Source: Thalassotalea sediminis
GTDB lineage: Bacteria; Pseudomonadota; Gammaproteobacteria; Enterobacterales; Alteromonadaceae
Direction: 5' to 3'
Length of the DNA stretch: 64,000 nucleotides
Assembly (NCBI RefSeq): GCF_030295915.1
Contig: NZ_AP027361.1
Span: 1,178,001-1,242,000 of the forward strand
This document shows positions 18,020 through 27,360 of the stretch, piece after piece. The position numbers were made by a program, and so were the translations under genes. The notes beneath the pieces were generated by a model. The model saw nothing but the letters and a program-made list of their open reading frames with translations, made no database searches and was not told the origin of the DNA. The first letter of the stretch is position 1. Every line of letters begins with the position of its first letter.

Positions 18020-18496
18020 TTGCTACATAATATCGAGCAATTATCTGAACACGATATCGCGCAGAAACCAGCGTGGTTGGTGAATTTCTGTGAGACTTAT
18101 CAATCTCTATCAGCAGATAGTACTTTCGAAGAGCTTGCATTAATTTACCACCATGATGTCGTTTTTATTGATCCTATGCACCAAATAGAAGGGCTAGTTA
18201 AGCTGACAAAATACTTTAGTGAACTCTATGAAAATGTACCTTATTGCCAATTTGAGATTACGCATTCCTTCTATCAACATGATCATGCTGCGGTCTATTG
18301 GTTGATGACATATCAACATACAAAGTTAAATAGTGGTAAGCCAATTGTTGTTGAAGGACACTCCTACTTAGAAGCAAAAGGAACTAAAATTATTTATCAT
18401 CGAGATTATATCGATTTAGGTCAAATGCTTTACCAACATGTCCCTGTTTTAGGGCGAATAATTGCTTGGTTAAAAGCGCGGGTAAAAACGGTATGA
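18020..18496 (+). CDS. NTF2-like (SnoaL-type) protein of the ChrR operon
   Basis: A 158-residue protein with the nuclear-transport-factor-2-like fold: TFEELALIYHHDVVFIDPMHQIEGLVKLTKYFSELYENVPYCQFEI, then AAVYWLMTYQH and VVEGHSYLEAKGTKIIYHRDYIDLGQMLYQHVPVLGRIIAWLKAR. The terminal PVLGRIIAWLK motif is typical of the family that accompanies sigma/chrR/phr clusters. No catalytic role is established. The start appears to be TTG at 18020; GGGGA lies upstream. Its stop overlaps the following SDR start (ATGA). Confidence 0.85.
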   Translation: MLHNIEQLSEHDIAQKPAWLVNFCETYQSLSADSTFEELALIYHHDVVFIDPMHQIEGLVKLTKYFSELYENVPYCQFEITHSFYQHDHAAVYWLMTYQHTKLNSGKPIVVEGHSYLEAKGTKIIYHRDYIDLGQMLYQHVPVLGRIIAWLKARVKTV

Positions 18497-19209
18497 ATGT
18501 CGGAAAAAATGTACTGATTACCGGCGCCACTTCGGGTATCGGTGAAGCGCTATTTTCACTTTTTGGCAAACACGGTCATAACTTGTATCCATGTGGCCGA
18601 AATGAAGATAAGCTTCAACGACTAAAAGACACTTACACAACTTGCCAGCCTTTATCGTTTGATATTAATGATGCTGCGCAAGTAAAACTAGCAGCTAGTC
18701 AAGTAGATTCCATCGATATACTGATTTTAAATGCCGGCGATTGTGCTTATATTGATGATGTTATGGCATTCGATGATACAAATTTTGCGCGCATTATTAA
18801 TACTAATTTAACCTCATTGGGCACGATGTTGGCAGCGTTTTTGCCAAAAGTGAATAAGGGTGGACAAGTGGTGTTTGTTAGCTCAGCGGCGACATTATTA
18901 CCGTTTCCTAAAGCTGAAGCATATGGCGCTTCAAAAGCGGGTGTCGACTATCTTGCTAACAGCTTGAGAATTGACCTGAAAAAACACGCAATTGGTGTAA
19001 GCTTAGTTCACCCTGGGTTTGTGGAAACGCCGTTGACCGATAGAAATACCTTTGACATGCCTTTTATGTTGTCAGCTGCAGAAGCTGCTCAGCGTATCTA
19101 TAAAGGTGTCATGAAAAAACAACAATACATACATTTTCCCAGAAGATTAACATGGCTATTGAAAGTACTCGCTTTTATGCCGCCGTTTTTAAGACATCGT
19201 TTGATGTAA
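18493..19209 (+). CDS. Short-chain dehydrogenase/reductase
   Basis: A 238-residue classical SDR. The cofactor motif is TGATSGIG near the N-terminus, NAG is in LILNAGD, and the catalytic SSA...Y-x3-K is seen in FVSSAATLLPFPKAEAYGASKAG. The C-terminal segment FPRRLTWLLKVLAFMPPFLRHRLM is amphipathic and may touch the membrane. The ATG at 18493 overlaps the NTF2 gene's stop by 4 nt (ATGA); the in-frame start further upstream is unlikely. Operon mates (FAD oxidoreductase, DUF1365, Cfa) suggest a lipid substrate. Confidence 0.9.
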   Translation: MNVGKNVLITGATSGIGEALFSLFGKHGHNLYPCGRNEDKLQRLKDTYTTCQPLSFDINDAAQVKLAASQVDSIDILILNAGDCAYIDDVMAFDDTNFARIINTNLTSLGTMLAAFLPKVNKGGQVVFVSSAATLLPFPKAEAYGASKAGVDYLANSLRIDLKKHAIGVSLVHPGFVETPLTDRNTFDMPFMLSAAEAAQRIYKGVMKKQQYIHFPRRLTWLLKVLAFMPPFLRHRLM

Positions 19210-19223
19210 ATAGGTGATTATTA

Positions 19224-20492
19224 ATGAAGCGTATAGCAGTTATAGGCGCAGGTATCTCAGGCTTAACCGCAGCACATGTATTATCTAAAAAACACCATGT
19301 CAGTGTTTTTGAAAGCCAAAGTAGTATTGGTGGTCACACAGCAACTGTTGATGTTGTAGTAGACGGCAGGCCTTATGCAATCGATACGGGGTTTATTGTT
19401 TTTAATAATAAAACTTACCCTAATTTTTTAGCTTTACTAGCAAGTCTTGGCGTTGATAAACAGGCTACTGAAATGAGTTTTTCAGTGCATAACTGCCAGA
19501 CAGGTTTAGAATATAATGGCCACACCTTAGCAACACTTTTTGCTCAAAAACGCAACCTCTTGAACCCAAAGTTTTGGCGTTTAATTTTAGATATATTACG
19601 ATTTAATAAGCTTTGCAAAGCTGTTTATCAAAAGCAAAATATTTCAGCACATGAAACCTTAGGTAGTTTCTTGAAGCAAAATGGCTTTAATCAGTATTTT
19701 TCAGAGCATTATATTTTGCCAATGGGGGCGGCGATTTGGTCGAGCTCTTTGGCACAAATGGAACAGTTCCAACTACGCTTTTTTATTCAGTTTTTTTATA
19801 ACCATGGCTTGTTGAACGTTACAGATAGACCCCAATGGTATGTGATACCCAAAGGTTCGAGAAATTATCTAGCGCCTTTAATTGCACCTTTTAAAAATAA
19901 TATTTCGGTTGATGCACAGATATGTTCAGTGAAACGAAATGACGGGAATGTAACGCTAGTTTTTGCAGATCAATCTGAACAAGTATTTGATGATGTCGTG
20001 TTTGCCTGTCATTCAGATCAAGCACTTGCGTTACTAGATTTGCCAACAGCAGCAGAAAGCGAAATACTGTCAGCGATGCCTTATGCCGCTAACTCGGTAG
20101 TACTACATACTGATGAAAATTTGTTACCGGTACGCAAAAAGGCTTGGGCAAGCTGGAACTATCAATTAAGCGATAACCGAACAAAACCTGCAAGCGTAAC
20201 TTACAACATGAATATATTGCAGGGATTAGAGACTGAACACACATTTTGCGTGACGCTTAACCAAAAAGAGGCAATTGCACCAGAAAAAATATTGAGAGAG
20301 TTCACCTATCATCACCCTGTATTCTCTGTGCAATCACTTAAAGCACAACAGCGGCGCAGTGAAATATGTGGTGTAGGCAATACGCATTTTTGCGGTGCTT
20401 ATTGGTATAACGGTTTTCATGAGGATGGTGTAAGAAGTGCGCTTGATGTTGCCGCTAGATTTGATTGTTTTTTATCAGATGAAAACGAATGA
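19224..20492 (+). CDS. FAD-dependent oxidoreductase (amine oxidase/desaturase-like)
   Basis: A 422-residue flavoprotein. The dinucleotide-binding motif is VIGAGISGLTAAHVLS at the N-terminus, followed by FESQSSIGGHTATVDV and a closing FAD segment near AYWYNGFHEDGVRSALDVA. It belongs to the NAD(P)/FAD-binding family that lies beside DUF1365 and Cfa in many genomes. Because it flanks a fatty-acyl methyltransferase, action on membrane fatty acids is plausible; in Rhodobacter a related ChrR-regulated group makes furan fatty acids. The stop overlaps the DUF1365 start by 4 nt. Confidence 0.9.
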   Translation: MKRIAVIGAGISGLTAAHVLSKKHHVSVFESQSSIGGHTATVDVVVDGRPYAIDTGFIVFNNKTYPNFLALLASLGVDKQATEMSFSVHNCQTGLEYNGHTLATLFAQKRNLLNPKFWRLILDILRFNKLCKAVYQKQNISAHETLGSFLKQNGFNQYFSEHYILPMGAAIWSSSLAQMEQFQLRFFIQFFYNHGLLNVTDRPQWYVIPKGSRNYLAPLIAPFKNNISVDAQICSVKRNDGNVTLVFADQSEQVFDDVVFACHSDQALALLDLPTAAESEILSAMPYAANSVVLHTDENLLPVRKKAWASWNYQLSDNRTKPASVTYNMNILQGLETEHTFCVTLNQKEAIAPEKILREFTYHHPVFSVQSLKAQQRRSEICGVGNTHFCGAYWYNGFHEDGVRSALDVAARFDCFLSDENE

Positions 20493-21265
20493 ATACGTCA
20501 ACGTTTACCCCATTAAATTCCTATGTTTATGTTGGTGATATTCAGCACAGAAGGTTTACGCCAAAGCGGCATCAATTCAACTATCGGTTGTATATGTTGG
20601 CACTTAACGTTGATAAGCTTGAACAGGCGTTTTCAACCTCACTTATATTCGGTCAAAAATGGTGGCAACCGATAAGATTTGTTGCAAAAGATTATCTTTC
20701 AGGTGAACCAGGAGCGCTTAAAGTACGTATCATAGAGAAAGTAAAAGCACTGGGTGGTACGACGGCGATAACTCAGGTTGTAATGCTCGTTCAAGCAAGA
20801 TGCTTTGGTATTTACTTTAGTCCAGCAAATTTCTACTTTTGTTACGATGCAGCTGGACAATGTCGATACATGTTAGCGGAAGTAAGTAATACACCGTGGA
20901 ATGAACGCCATTATTACTTGGTTGACTTGCAGTGTGAAAAGGTCAATGAAAAAGCCTTTCATGTCTCACCATTTATGGATTTAGACATGCATTATTTATG
21001 GCGCGTTAAGCCCCCAGAACTAGTGGACGATAATTTATTGATCCATATAGAAAATAGAAGAATGAACCAAGATGATAAGGTGAAAGTATTTGATGCTCAC
21101 TTAAGGTTGAAAAAGCAGCCATTGGCAGCTAATACGTTAATGAAAACTTGGTGTCAATTACCTGTTATGTCTCTATCAATTGTAACGGGTATTTATTGGC
21201 AAGCATTAAAGTTATTTTTAAAAAAAATACCATTTGTTTCTTATCAGCAGAAAAAAAGATTGTAG
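20489..21265 (+). CDS. DUF1365 family protein
   Basis: A 258-residue member of DUF1365: YVGDIQHRRFTPKRHQFNYRLYMLALNVDKL at the start, then CFGIYFSPANFYFCYD, MLAEVSNTPWNERHYYLV, FHVSPFMDLDMHYLWRVKPP and a hydrophobic C-terminal segment (SIVTGIYWQALKLFLKKIPF). The SPANFYFCYD and NTPWNERH motifs are the family signature. The function is unproven but the family is almost always encoded between the FAD oxidoreductase and the Cfa-like methyltransferase, as here. Its start overlaps the upstream gene by 4 nt, so it is translated in a coupled way. Confidence 0.92.
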   Translation: MNTSTFTPLNSYVYVGDIQHRRFTPKRHQFNYRLYMLALNVDKLEQAFSTSLIFGQKWWQPIRFVAKDYLSGEPGALKVRIIEKVKALGGTTAITQVVMLVQARCFGIYFSPANFYFCYDAAGQCRYMLAEVSNTPWNERHYYLVDLQCEKVNEKAFHVSPFMDLDMHYLWRVKPPELVDDNLLIHIENRRMNQDDKVKVFDAHLRLKKQPLAANTLMKTWCQLPVMSLSIVTGIYWQALKLFLKKIPFVSYQQKKRL

Positions 21266-21280
21266 CAGTAGGAGCTTAGT

Positions 21281-22513
21281 GTGGAGCAACTTGTAGAACA
21301 TAAGGTTAAAGAGCCAACGGAAACCTGGGTTAATAAACGTTGTCGTGATCTAGTATTTTCGGTATTAGACAAAATGCAATTTGGTTGCATTGAGATTCAT
21401 CAAGGAACGTCTACTTATAAGTTTCCTGCAAACCGTACCAATCCTGATGCTATTACTGGCACTATTGTTATTCATGATACATCAACTTATCGTGATTTTG
21501 TTCGTGGCGGAAGCATTGGCGCGGCAGAAGCATTTATCGATGGAAAATGGACATCTCCAAACTTAACGCGTGTCATTCAAATATTTGCACGTGCTCAGCA
21601 ACTTACCGATGAACTTGAGAAAAATGCTTCTTGGCTCGGTAAGTTAAAAAATGCGATTTTTCACCGTTTTAATCGAAACAGCCAGCAAGGTTCAAAGCGC
21701 AACATTCTTGCTCATTATGATTTGGGTAATGAACTCTACACACGTTTTTTAGATCCAGAGATGGTTTATTCTGCGGCTATTTATCCATCTGAAGAAGCAA
21801 GTTTAGCGGAAGCTCAAAAGCATAAACTAGACATCATTTGTCAGCGACTTGATTTGCAAGAAAATGATCATTTGTTAGAAATTGGTACCGGGTGGGGTGG
21901 ATTAGCTGTACATGCGGCAATGAATTATGGTTGTAAAGTGACCACGACGACTATCTCTGATGCACAGCACGCTTACGCGACAGATAAGATAAAAGCACTC
22001 GGTTTAGAAGATCGTATTACCTTATTGAAAGAAGATTATCGTGCGTTAACCGGTGAATACGACAAGCTTGTGTCGATAGAAATGATTGAAGCTGTTGGAT
22101 ATGATTATCTACCGAGCTTTTTTCAACAATGTCATGAACGGTTGAAACCGGGCGGTAAGTTGCTGATTCAGTCAATTACTATCGCAGATCAACGTTTTGA
22201 TTATTACCGAAAGAATGTTGATTTTATTCAACGATATATTTTCCCAGGCGGTTTTTTACCTTCGATTAACGAGTTAACAAACCAACTTACCAAACATACC
22301 TCGTTAGTAATGGAAGAGTTACACGATATTGGATTACATTATGCAAGAACGTTGGCAGATTGGCGTAAGGCTTTTTTAAATGCTTGGCCAGAATTATCAA
22401 CCTTAGGGTATGACGAAGAGTTTAAACGTTTATGGTTGTATTATTTTGCTTATTGTGAAGGGGCGTTTATAGAACGTTCAACGAGTACAGTACATTTAAT
22501 AGCGAGAAAATAA
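21281..22513 (+). CDS. cfa: Cyclopropane-fatty-acyl-phospholipid synthase-like methyltransferase
   Basis: A 410-residue SAM-dependent methyltransferase of the Cfa family, which modifies unsaturated acyl chains of membrane phospholipids. The N-terminal domain includes GGSIGAAEAFIDGKWTSPNLTRVI; NILAHYDLGNELYTRFLDPEMVYSAAIY leads into the SAM site LLEIGTGWGGLAVHAA. Other motifs are SIEMIEAVGYDYLPSFFQQC, QSITIADQRF and VDFIQRYIFPGGFLPS. GTG start at 21281, AGGAG upstream. The protein may make cyclopropane or, given its neighbours, a methylated intermediate of furan fatty acids. Last gene of the sigma/chrR operon; a bidirectional terminator follows. Confidence 0.92.
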   Translation: MEQLVEHKVKEPTETWVNKRCRDLVFSVLDKMQFGCIEIHQGTSTYKFPANRTNPDAITGTIVIHDTSTYRDFVRGGSIGAAEAFIDGKWTSPNLTRVIQIFARAQQLTDELEKNASWLGKLKNAIFHRFNRNSQQGSKRNILAHYDLGNELYTRFLDPEMVYSAAIYPSEEASLAEAQKHKLDIICQRLDLQENDHLLEIGTGWGGLAVHAAMNYGCKVTTTTISDAQHAYATDKIKALGLEDRITLLKEDYRALTGEYDKLVSIEMIEAVGYDYLPSFFQQCHERLKPGGKLLIQSITIADQRFDYYRKNVDFIQRYIFPGGFLPSINELTNQLTKHTSLVMEELHDIGLHYARTLADWRKAFLNAWPELSTLGYDEEFKRLWLYYFAYCEGAFIERSTSTVHLIARK

Positions 22514-22521
22514 TGTTTAAT

Positions 22522-22551
22522 AAAAAAGCGGTTAACATAAACCGCTTTTTT
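22522..22551. terminator. Bidirectional intrinsic terminator between cfa and the DUF2062 gene
   Basis: AAAAAAGCGGTT, loop AACATA, AACCGCTTTTTT. The stem is flanked by A on one side and T on the other, so it terminates transcription from both convergent genes. It ends 2 nt from the DUF2062 stop codon. Confidence 0.85.
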
Positions 22552-22552
22552 A

Positions 22553-23062
22553 TTATCTACCTTCACGACTTTTCCATGCTTTATTGACGGAATATCGCCA
22601 TAACGCATGAATACCAAAATAGCCGATTAGCGAAAATAAAGTAGCAAGAACGGCACATCCCAATAAAAATGATGGACCGATAGTAGACAAACTATCAATA
22701 ACCCATTGCCAACTCGCCTCAAATGAAAAGGCTTGCTCCTGTTTACCGAGGATCCATGTCCCAACAATATAACAAAAATAAAATATTGCTGGCATGGTGA
22801 TAGGATTCGTGATCCATACTAATGCGATAGATAGTGGTAAATTCGCATGTACTATAATAGCTACGCCTGCCGCTAAAACCATTTGAAAAGGAACAGGAAC
22901 GAAGGCGAAAAATAAGCCAACAGCAAAGGCTTTAGCAACAGAGCGACGGTTTAAATGCCACAAATTACCGTTATGTAATAAATCACCAAAAATCTGTAAA
23001 TGTTTATTGGTTTTGATCTTTTGATGATCCGGCATAAATTTTTTAATCGTTTTCTTTGGCAT
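22553..23062 (-). CDS. DUF2062 membrane protein
   Basis: A 169-residue inner-membrane protein. After a basic N-terminus come GLFFAFVPVPFQMVLAAGVAIIVHANLPLSIALVWITNPITMPAIFYFCYIVGTWILG (the DUF2062 signature with FxPVPFQ and TNPITM) and a further C-terminal TM. Function is unknown; homologues are common next to comEC in gammaproteobacteria. It is transcribed divergently from comEC with 36 nt between the start codons, so their promoters must overlap. Confidence 0.88.
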   Translation of the reverse strand: MPKKTIKKFMPDHQKIKTNKHLQIFGDLLHNGNLWHLNRRSVAKAFAVGLFFAFVPVPFQMVLAAGVAIIVHANLPLSIALVWITNPITMPAIFYFCYIVGTWILGKQEQAFSFEASWQWVIDSLSTIGPSFLLGCAVLATLFSLIGYFGIHALWRYSVNKAWKSREGR

Positions 23063-23098
23063 GCACGTCTTATTAATTAGTTAAGGAATTAAATCACT

Positions 23099-25435
23099 AT
23101 GGATCGGTGGTTACTTTCATTTATTGCTGGGGCGCTATTGTCACTTTTTTTGCCGATAGTGCCAAGTATATTTTATGTGGTTTTGTTTACTGTTTTAAGT
23201 CTGTTTATTTGCATTATTTTTGCAGATAAAAGAATCGGGCTCGTTTTTCTGGGGATGGCTTGGGTTATTTATCAGGGGGCGAGTTATGAAAGTATATGGA
23301 AAAACAACGGTATTGCTCTTCAATCGTTACATAAATCGCCCTTGATAACTGTAGGTGAAGTACTAACCATTGTGCAAGATAAAGACAATATTCAACGTTT
23401 TAACTTTTTAATTAAAACGTTGTCAGGTAAACAGTTAGTACAACCGATAAAGGTCAGGTTACGTTGGAAAAAAGGCAATTATCAATTATTACAGGGACAA
23501 GAGTGGCGACTAAACATAAAATTAAAGCCTGCATACGGACTTGCTAATAGCGGTGGCTTTCATTATCAAACTTGGCTAAGACAACAAAACATACATGCAA
23601 CAGGTTATGTTGTTAAAGCATTTCCTCCTATATTCAGTAAACCTTCATTAAGACAATACCTGTTTAATCACTATCAACGTTTAACTAAACCCGACCCTCA
23701 AAACGCGTTATTACAGGCATTAACATTTGGAATAAAACACAATATCTCTGATCAGCAATGGCAGGTACTCAATGCAACGGCAACACAGCATTTGATTGCA
23801 ATTTCTGGTTTACACCTTGGTGTAGTCGCGATGTTAAGTTTCGCATTAAGTAAGTTAATACTTAATGTATTAACTATGCGCTCATTGCATACTCATTCGT
23901 TTTTAAATCGTTTAACGATTAATTCACAAACAACTGCCATTACAGTACTTACCATTGCAATCGTCACTTTTTATGCTTATATCGCAGGTTTCTCTCAACC
24001 CACATTGCGGGCAGCAACGATGCTGATTATTCTTTGGAGCGTCAAGTTGTTAGGGGGAAAAGTCACGCTAACACGGCTAATGCTGATAACGGTCTTTTTA
24101 ATCATCATGTACTCACCTTTTAGCCTACTTTCAGGTAGCTTTTGGTTATCAGTGGCAGCTGTTACGACGATTTTATTTTACTTATGGCGTTTTGGGCGCA
24201 ACAAAGTTACTCATCAACAGTCTTTAGGTGTTAAAACAAGAAACTCTGTCGTTCAAGCATTTTGGTTTCAAAGCTTTTTAATCTTGGCCATTTTGCCACT
24301 AACGATGGCTATTCAACATCAAGTATCGTTAGTCGCTATACTCGCTAACCTTATTGCTGTGCCTTGGGTTAGTTTGGTTTGCGTGCCGCTGACATTACTG
24401 TCTGTTGTTGTCAGTATTATCAACGAGACAGTCGCGATCTACGTGATTACACTTGCTCAATCGAGCCTGCATTTGTTGTGGCTTTGGTTAACGATCATAA
24501 GCGAGCAAACTTGGGCAACGGTAGAAGTAAGTCAAATCGCATGGCTAAGCCTCACCTGCATTATAGTAATGTGTATTGCGATGTTACTTTACGTTAATCG
24601 AAAAACAATTGCGTTAGTCATGTTTGGCATTGGTATGCTTGGTGTTCTTGCACTTAGTTTTTCGCGTTATAAATCGTTAGATAATGCAAATTGGTATGTT
24701 GATGTGTTAGATGTAGGGCAAGGGCTGTCGATTGTTATACGTAGCGCACAACATACGATTATATATGATACAGGGGCGACTTATCCGAGCGGCTTTTCAA
24801 TGACAGAGGTAGTGTTATTACCTTATTTACGTTATCACGGCATAGCAGATATCGATTTATTGATAATTAGTCATGATGATAATGATCATGCGGGTGGGCT
24901 TGAGAAATTGTTAAGCGCGGTCAATGTTAAGCAGTTAATATTTAACCAAAAGCAAGGGAACCGTCGATGTTTACGTGGTCAAGTCGAATGGTTGGCACAT
25001 CTTAAGCTAACTTTTTTACACCCCTATGCATTGAAAGCAGAAAGCAATGATGATTCATGTGTTGTCAAAGTGTCAGACGGTAATACAAGTGTTTTACTTA
25101 CTGGGGATATTTCTACGCGCACTGAAAAAATGCTAGTGAATAAAGATATTAGTGGGTTAAATTCTACAATTTTAGTTGCACCTCATCATGGTTCAAAAAC
25201 GTCGTCATCATCAACATTTATTGATGCCGTATCACCGGAAAATGTAGTCTTTAGCGCAGGTTTTCTAAATCAATGGAATATGCCAAACAATGTGGTAACA
25301 AAACGCTATTTGCAACGGCGTATTAATGTTTACTCTACAGCAGAACAAGGACTTATTTCTGTTGCGATCTCGCCACAAGGCTATGATATTGAAACATTTA
25401 GACAACACCATTGGCCGTACTGGTTCGCGAATTAA
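23099..25435 (+). CDS. comEC: ComEC/Rec2-type DNA internalisation protein
   Basis: A 778-residue polytopic inner-membrane protein, the presumed channel for single-stranded DNA in natural transformation. It has N-terminal TMs and a DUF4131-type region, a competence domain with ALTFGIKHNISDQQWQVLNATATQHLIAISGLHLGVVA and many TMs (about 200-510), then a metallo-beta-lactamase-like domain (about 525-770). The metal motif H592-x-D594-x-D596-H597 (SHDDNDHAGG) is complete, as is APHHGS later. This suggests DNA strand degradation capacity. Upstream of msbA, as in enterobacteria (ycaI-msbA-lpxK-ycaR-kdsB). Confidence 0.94.
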   Translation: MDRWLLSFIAGALLSLFLPIVPSIFYVVLFTVLSLFICIIFADKRIGLVFLGMAWVIYQGASYESIWKNNGIALQSLHKSPLITVGEVLTIVQDKDNIQRFNFLIKTLSGKQLVQPIKVRLRWKKGNYQLLQGQEWRLNIKLKPAYGLANSGGFHYQTWLRQQNIHATGYVVKAFPPIFSKPSLRQYLFNHYQRLTKPDPQNALLQALTFGIKHNISDQQWQVLNATATQHLIAISGLHLGVVAMLSFALSKLILNVLTMRSLHTHSFLNRLTINSQTTAITVLTIAIVTFYAYIAGFSQPTLRAATMLIILWSVKLLGGKVTLTRLMLITVFLIIMYSPFSLLSGSFWLSVAAVTTILFYLWRFGRNKVTHQQSLGVKTRNSVVQAFWFQSFLILAILPLTMAIQHQVSLVAILANLIAVPWVSLVCVPLTLLSVVVSIINETVAIYVITLAQSSLHLLWLWLTIISEQTWATVEVSQIAWLSLTCIIVMCIAMLLYVNRKTIALVMFGIGMLGVLALSFSRYKSLDNANWYVDVLDVGQGLSIVIRSAQHTIIYDTGATYPSGFSMTEVVLLPYLRYHGIADIDLLIISHDDNDHAGGLEKLLSAVNVKQLIFNQKQGNRRCLRGQVEWLAHLKLTFLHPYALKAESNDDSCVVKVSDGNTSVLLTGDISTRTEKMLVNKDISGLNSTILVAPHHGSKTSSSSTFIDAVSPENVVFSAGFLNQWNMPNNVVTKRYLQRRINVYSTAEQGLISVAISPQGYDIETFRQHHWPYWFAN

Positions 25436-25583
25436 CTAAGGTGTAACACTGTTTTTGTTTTTAACCGACTATTATTTTTACCTAAAGTACTAAAAGATAG
25501 GCCCCTCGTTAAATCAAAACTTGGTTGGCTGTAGATAACAAGCTAGAATAGCGAACGATGTAACTAGATTGAAAGAGTAGTGA

Positions 25584-27350
25584 ATGTCGACGTCGACAGA
25601 AATTGAATCGTCAGCCAATGTCTCCGAAAATGTTTGGCAAAATTTTAAACGCTTAATGGGGTATACCAAGCAATATAAAGCTGCAGGTATATTCTCAATA
25701 ATATGTATGCTTGGTTATGCGAGTATAGATGTCTATTTTCTTTCAAAACTGCCAACCTTGATTGATGAAGGGTTAACAGGTAAGAATCCTGAGTTTATGA
25801 AGTGGGCACCACTATTTGTAATAGTGTGCTTTGTTATACGAGGTATTTGTCATTTTCTCAGTAATTACTGTTTAGCTTGGGTCGGTAATAACGTGGTTGC
25901 TGATTTACGGCAAGCAATGTTTGTTCACATTATGGCAATGCCCGTTGCCTATCACGATAAAACATCAACGGGGACCTTAATTTCTAAATTAACTTTCGAT
26001 ACTGAACAAGTATTACAAGCAACTAGCAAATCGTTATTAACGATTGTACAGCAGGGCGGGCTTGTTATTGGTTTGTTGGTATTAATGTTTTGGCAGAGCT
26101 GGCAATTGTCGGCAATTTTTCTCGTTATCACACCAATTATTGCCATCATTGTGACCTACGTGTCGAAACGTTTTCGCAAAGTGAGTAAAAATATTCAGGA
26201 TGCAATGGGCGAGGTCACTCGTACCGCAGAGCAAACATTTAATGGCCATAAAGTAGTGTTGACTTTTGATGGTAAAGCGCGTGAAAGTGAGCGTTTTGCA
26301 GAAATAAACAAAAATAATCGTCAGCAACGTATGAAAATGGTGGCGACGAAGTCTGCAAGCGTACCATTTATTCAAATTATCGCATCATTTGCATTAGCGT
26401 TTGTTTTATACGTAGCGACACTTGATGGCGTGGTAGATAATATTTCTGCAGGGGTATTTATGGGGGTGGTAACCTACATGACGATGTTACTAAGGCCCTT
26501 AAAACTACTAACGACTGTGAATAGTGAGTTTCAAAAGGGGATGGCAGCCTCTGGCAGTATTTTTACCTTGCTTGATGAAGAGTTAGAAAAAGATACAGGG
26601 ACGATTAACTTAGAAAGATCTAACGGTGAATTGTGCTTTAAACATGTTGACTTTTTGTACCCAGGAGATGAAAAGTTTGCCCTGACAGATGTGAATTTTA
26701 AGGTTAATCCAGGAGAGACTGTTGCTCTTGTAGGGCGCTCTGGTAGTGGAAAGTCTACCGCCAGTTCTTTGTTGTTAAGATTTTATCAAGCAACGCGAGG
26801 GCAGGTATTAATTGATGGTAAAAATGTTACGGACTATAAACTTGGTGATCTAAGAAAGCAGTTTGCTTATGTATCTCAGCATGTCGTGTTGTTTAATGAT
26901 AGCTTAGCGAATAATATTTCCTATGGACGACCAGATGCGACAACTGAAGAAATTAAAGAAGCAGCACGTAAAGCACATGTTCTTGAATTTGCAGAGAAAT
27001 TACCACAAGGTTTAGATACTAATATCGGTGATAATGGTGCATTGCTCTCTGGTGGACAAAGACAACGTGTAGCAATTGCACGTGCATTATTATGTGATGC
27101 ACCATTTCTTGTGTTAGATGAAGCTACAAGTGCGTTAGATACCGAATCGGAACGGCATATTCAAGATGCGTTAAGCGCCTTGCAAGAGAATCGAACGTCT
27201 ATTGTTATCGCCCATCGCTTATCAACAATTGAAAATGCCGATAATATTATCGTCATGGAGCAAGGTAAAATTATCGAACAAGGCGACCATCAATCTTTAT
27301 TAACTGCTGACGGCGCCTATGCACAGCTTCATAAGTTTCAGTTTGGATAA
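25584..27350 (+). CDS. msbA: Lipid A export ATP-binding/permease protein MsbA
   Basis: A 588-residue half-transporter that flips lipid A-core across the inner membrane. Six TMs lie in the first 330 residues. The nucleotide-binding domain has Walker A VGRSGSGKST (about 383-392), a Q-loop (FAYVSQHVVLFNDSLANNISYG), signature [15 protein letters not shown], Walker B FLVLDEATSALD and the H-loop IAHRLSTIENAD. The length is normal for MsbA. The start at ATG 25584 gives a hydrophilic N-terminal extension of about 25 residues before the first TM. It lies 10 nt ahead of lpxK, so probably one operon msbA-lpxK-ycaR-kdsB. Confidence 0.96.
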   Translation: MSTSTEIESSANVSENVWQNFKRLMGYTKQYKAAGIFSIICMLGYASIDVYFLSKLPTLIDEGLTGKNPEFMKWAPLFVIVCFVIRGICHFLSNYCLAWVGNNVVADLRQAMFVHIMAMPVAYHDKTSTGTLISKLTFDTEQVLQATSKSLLTIVQQGGLVIGLLVLMFWQSWQLSAIFLVITPIIAIIVTYVSKRFRKVSKNIQDAMGEVTRTAEQTFNGHKVVLTFDGKARESERFAEINKNNRQQRMKMVATKSASVPFIQIIASFALAFVLYVATLDGVVDNISAGVFMGVVTYMTMLLRPLKLLTTVNSEFQKGMAASGSIFTLLDEELEKDTGTINLERSNGELCFKHVDFLYPGDEKFALTDVNFKVNPGETVALVGRSGSGKSTASSLLLRFYQATRGQVLIDGKNVTDYKLGDLRKQFAYVSQHVVLFNDSLANNISYGRPDATTEEIKEAARKAHVLEFAEKLPQGLDTNIGDNGALLSGGQRQRVAIARALLCDAPFLVLDEATSALDTESERHIQDALSALQENRTSIVIAHRLSTIENADNIIVMEQGKIIEQGDHQSLLTADGAYAQLHKFQFG

Positions 27351-27360
27351 ACATTAGTTT

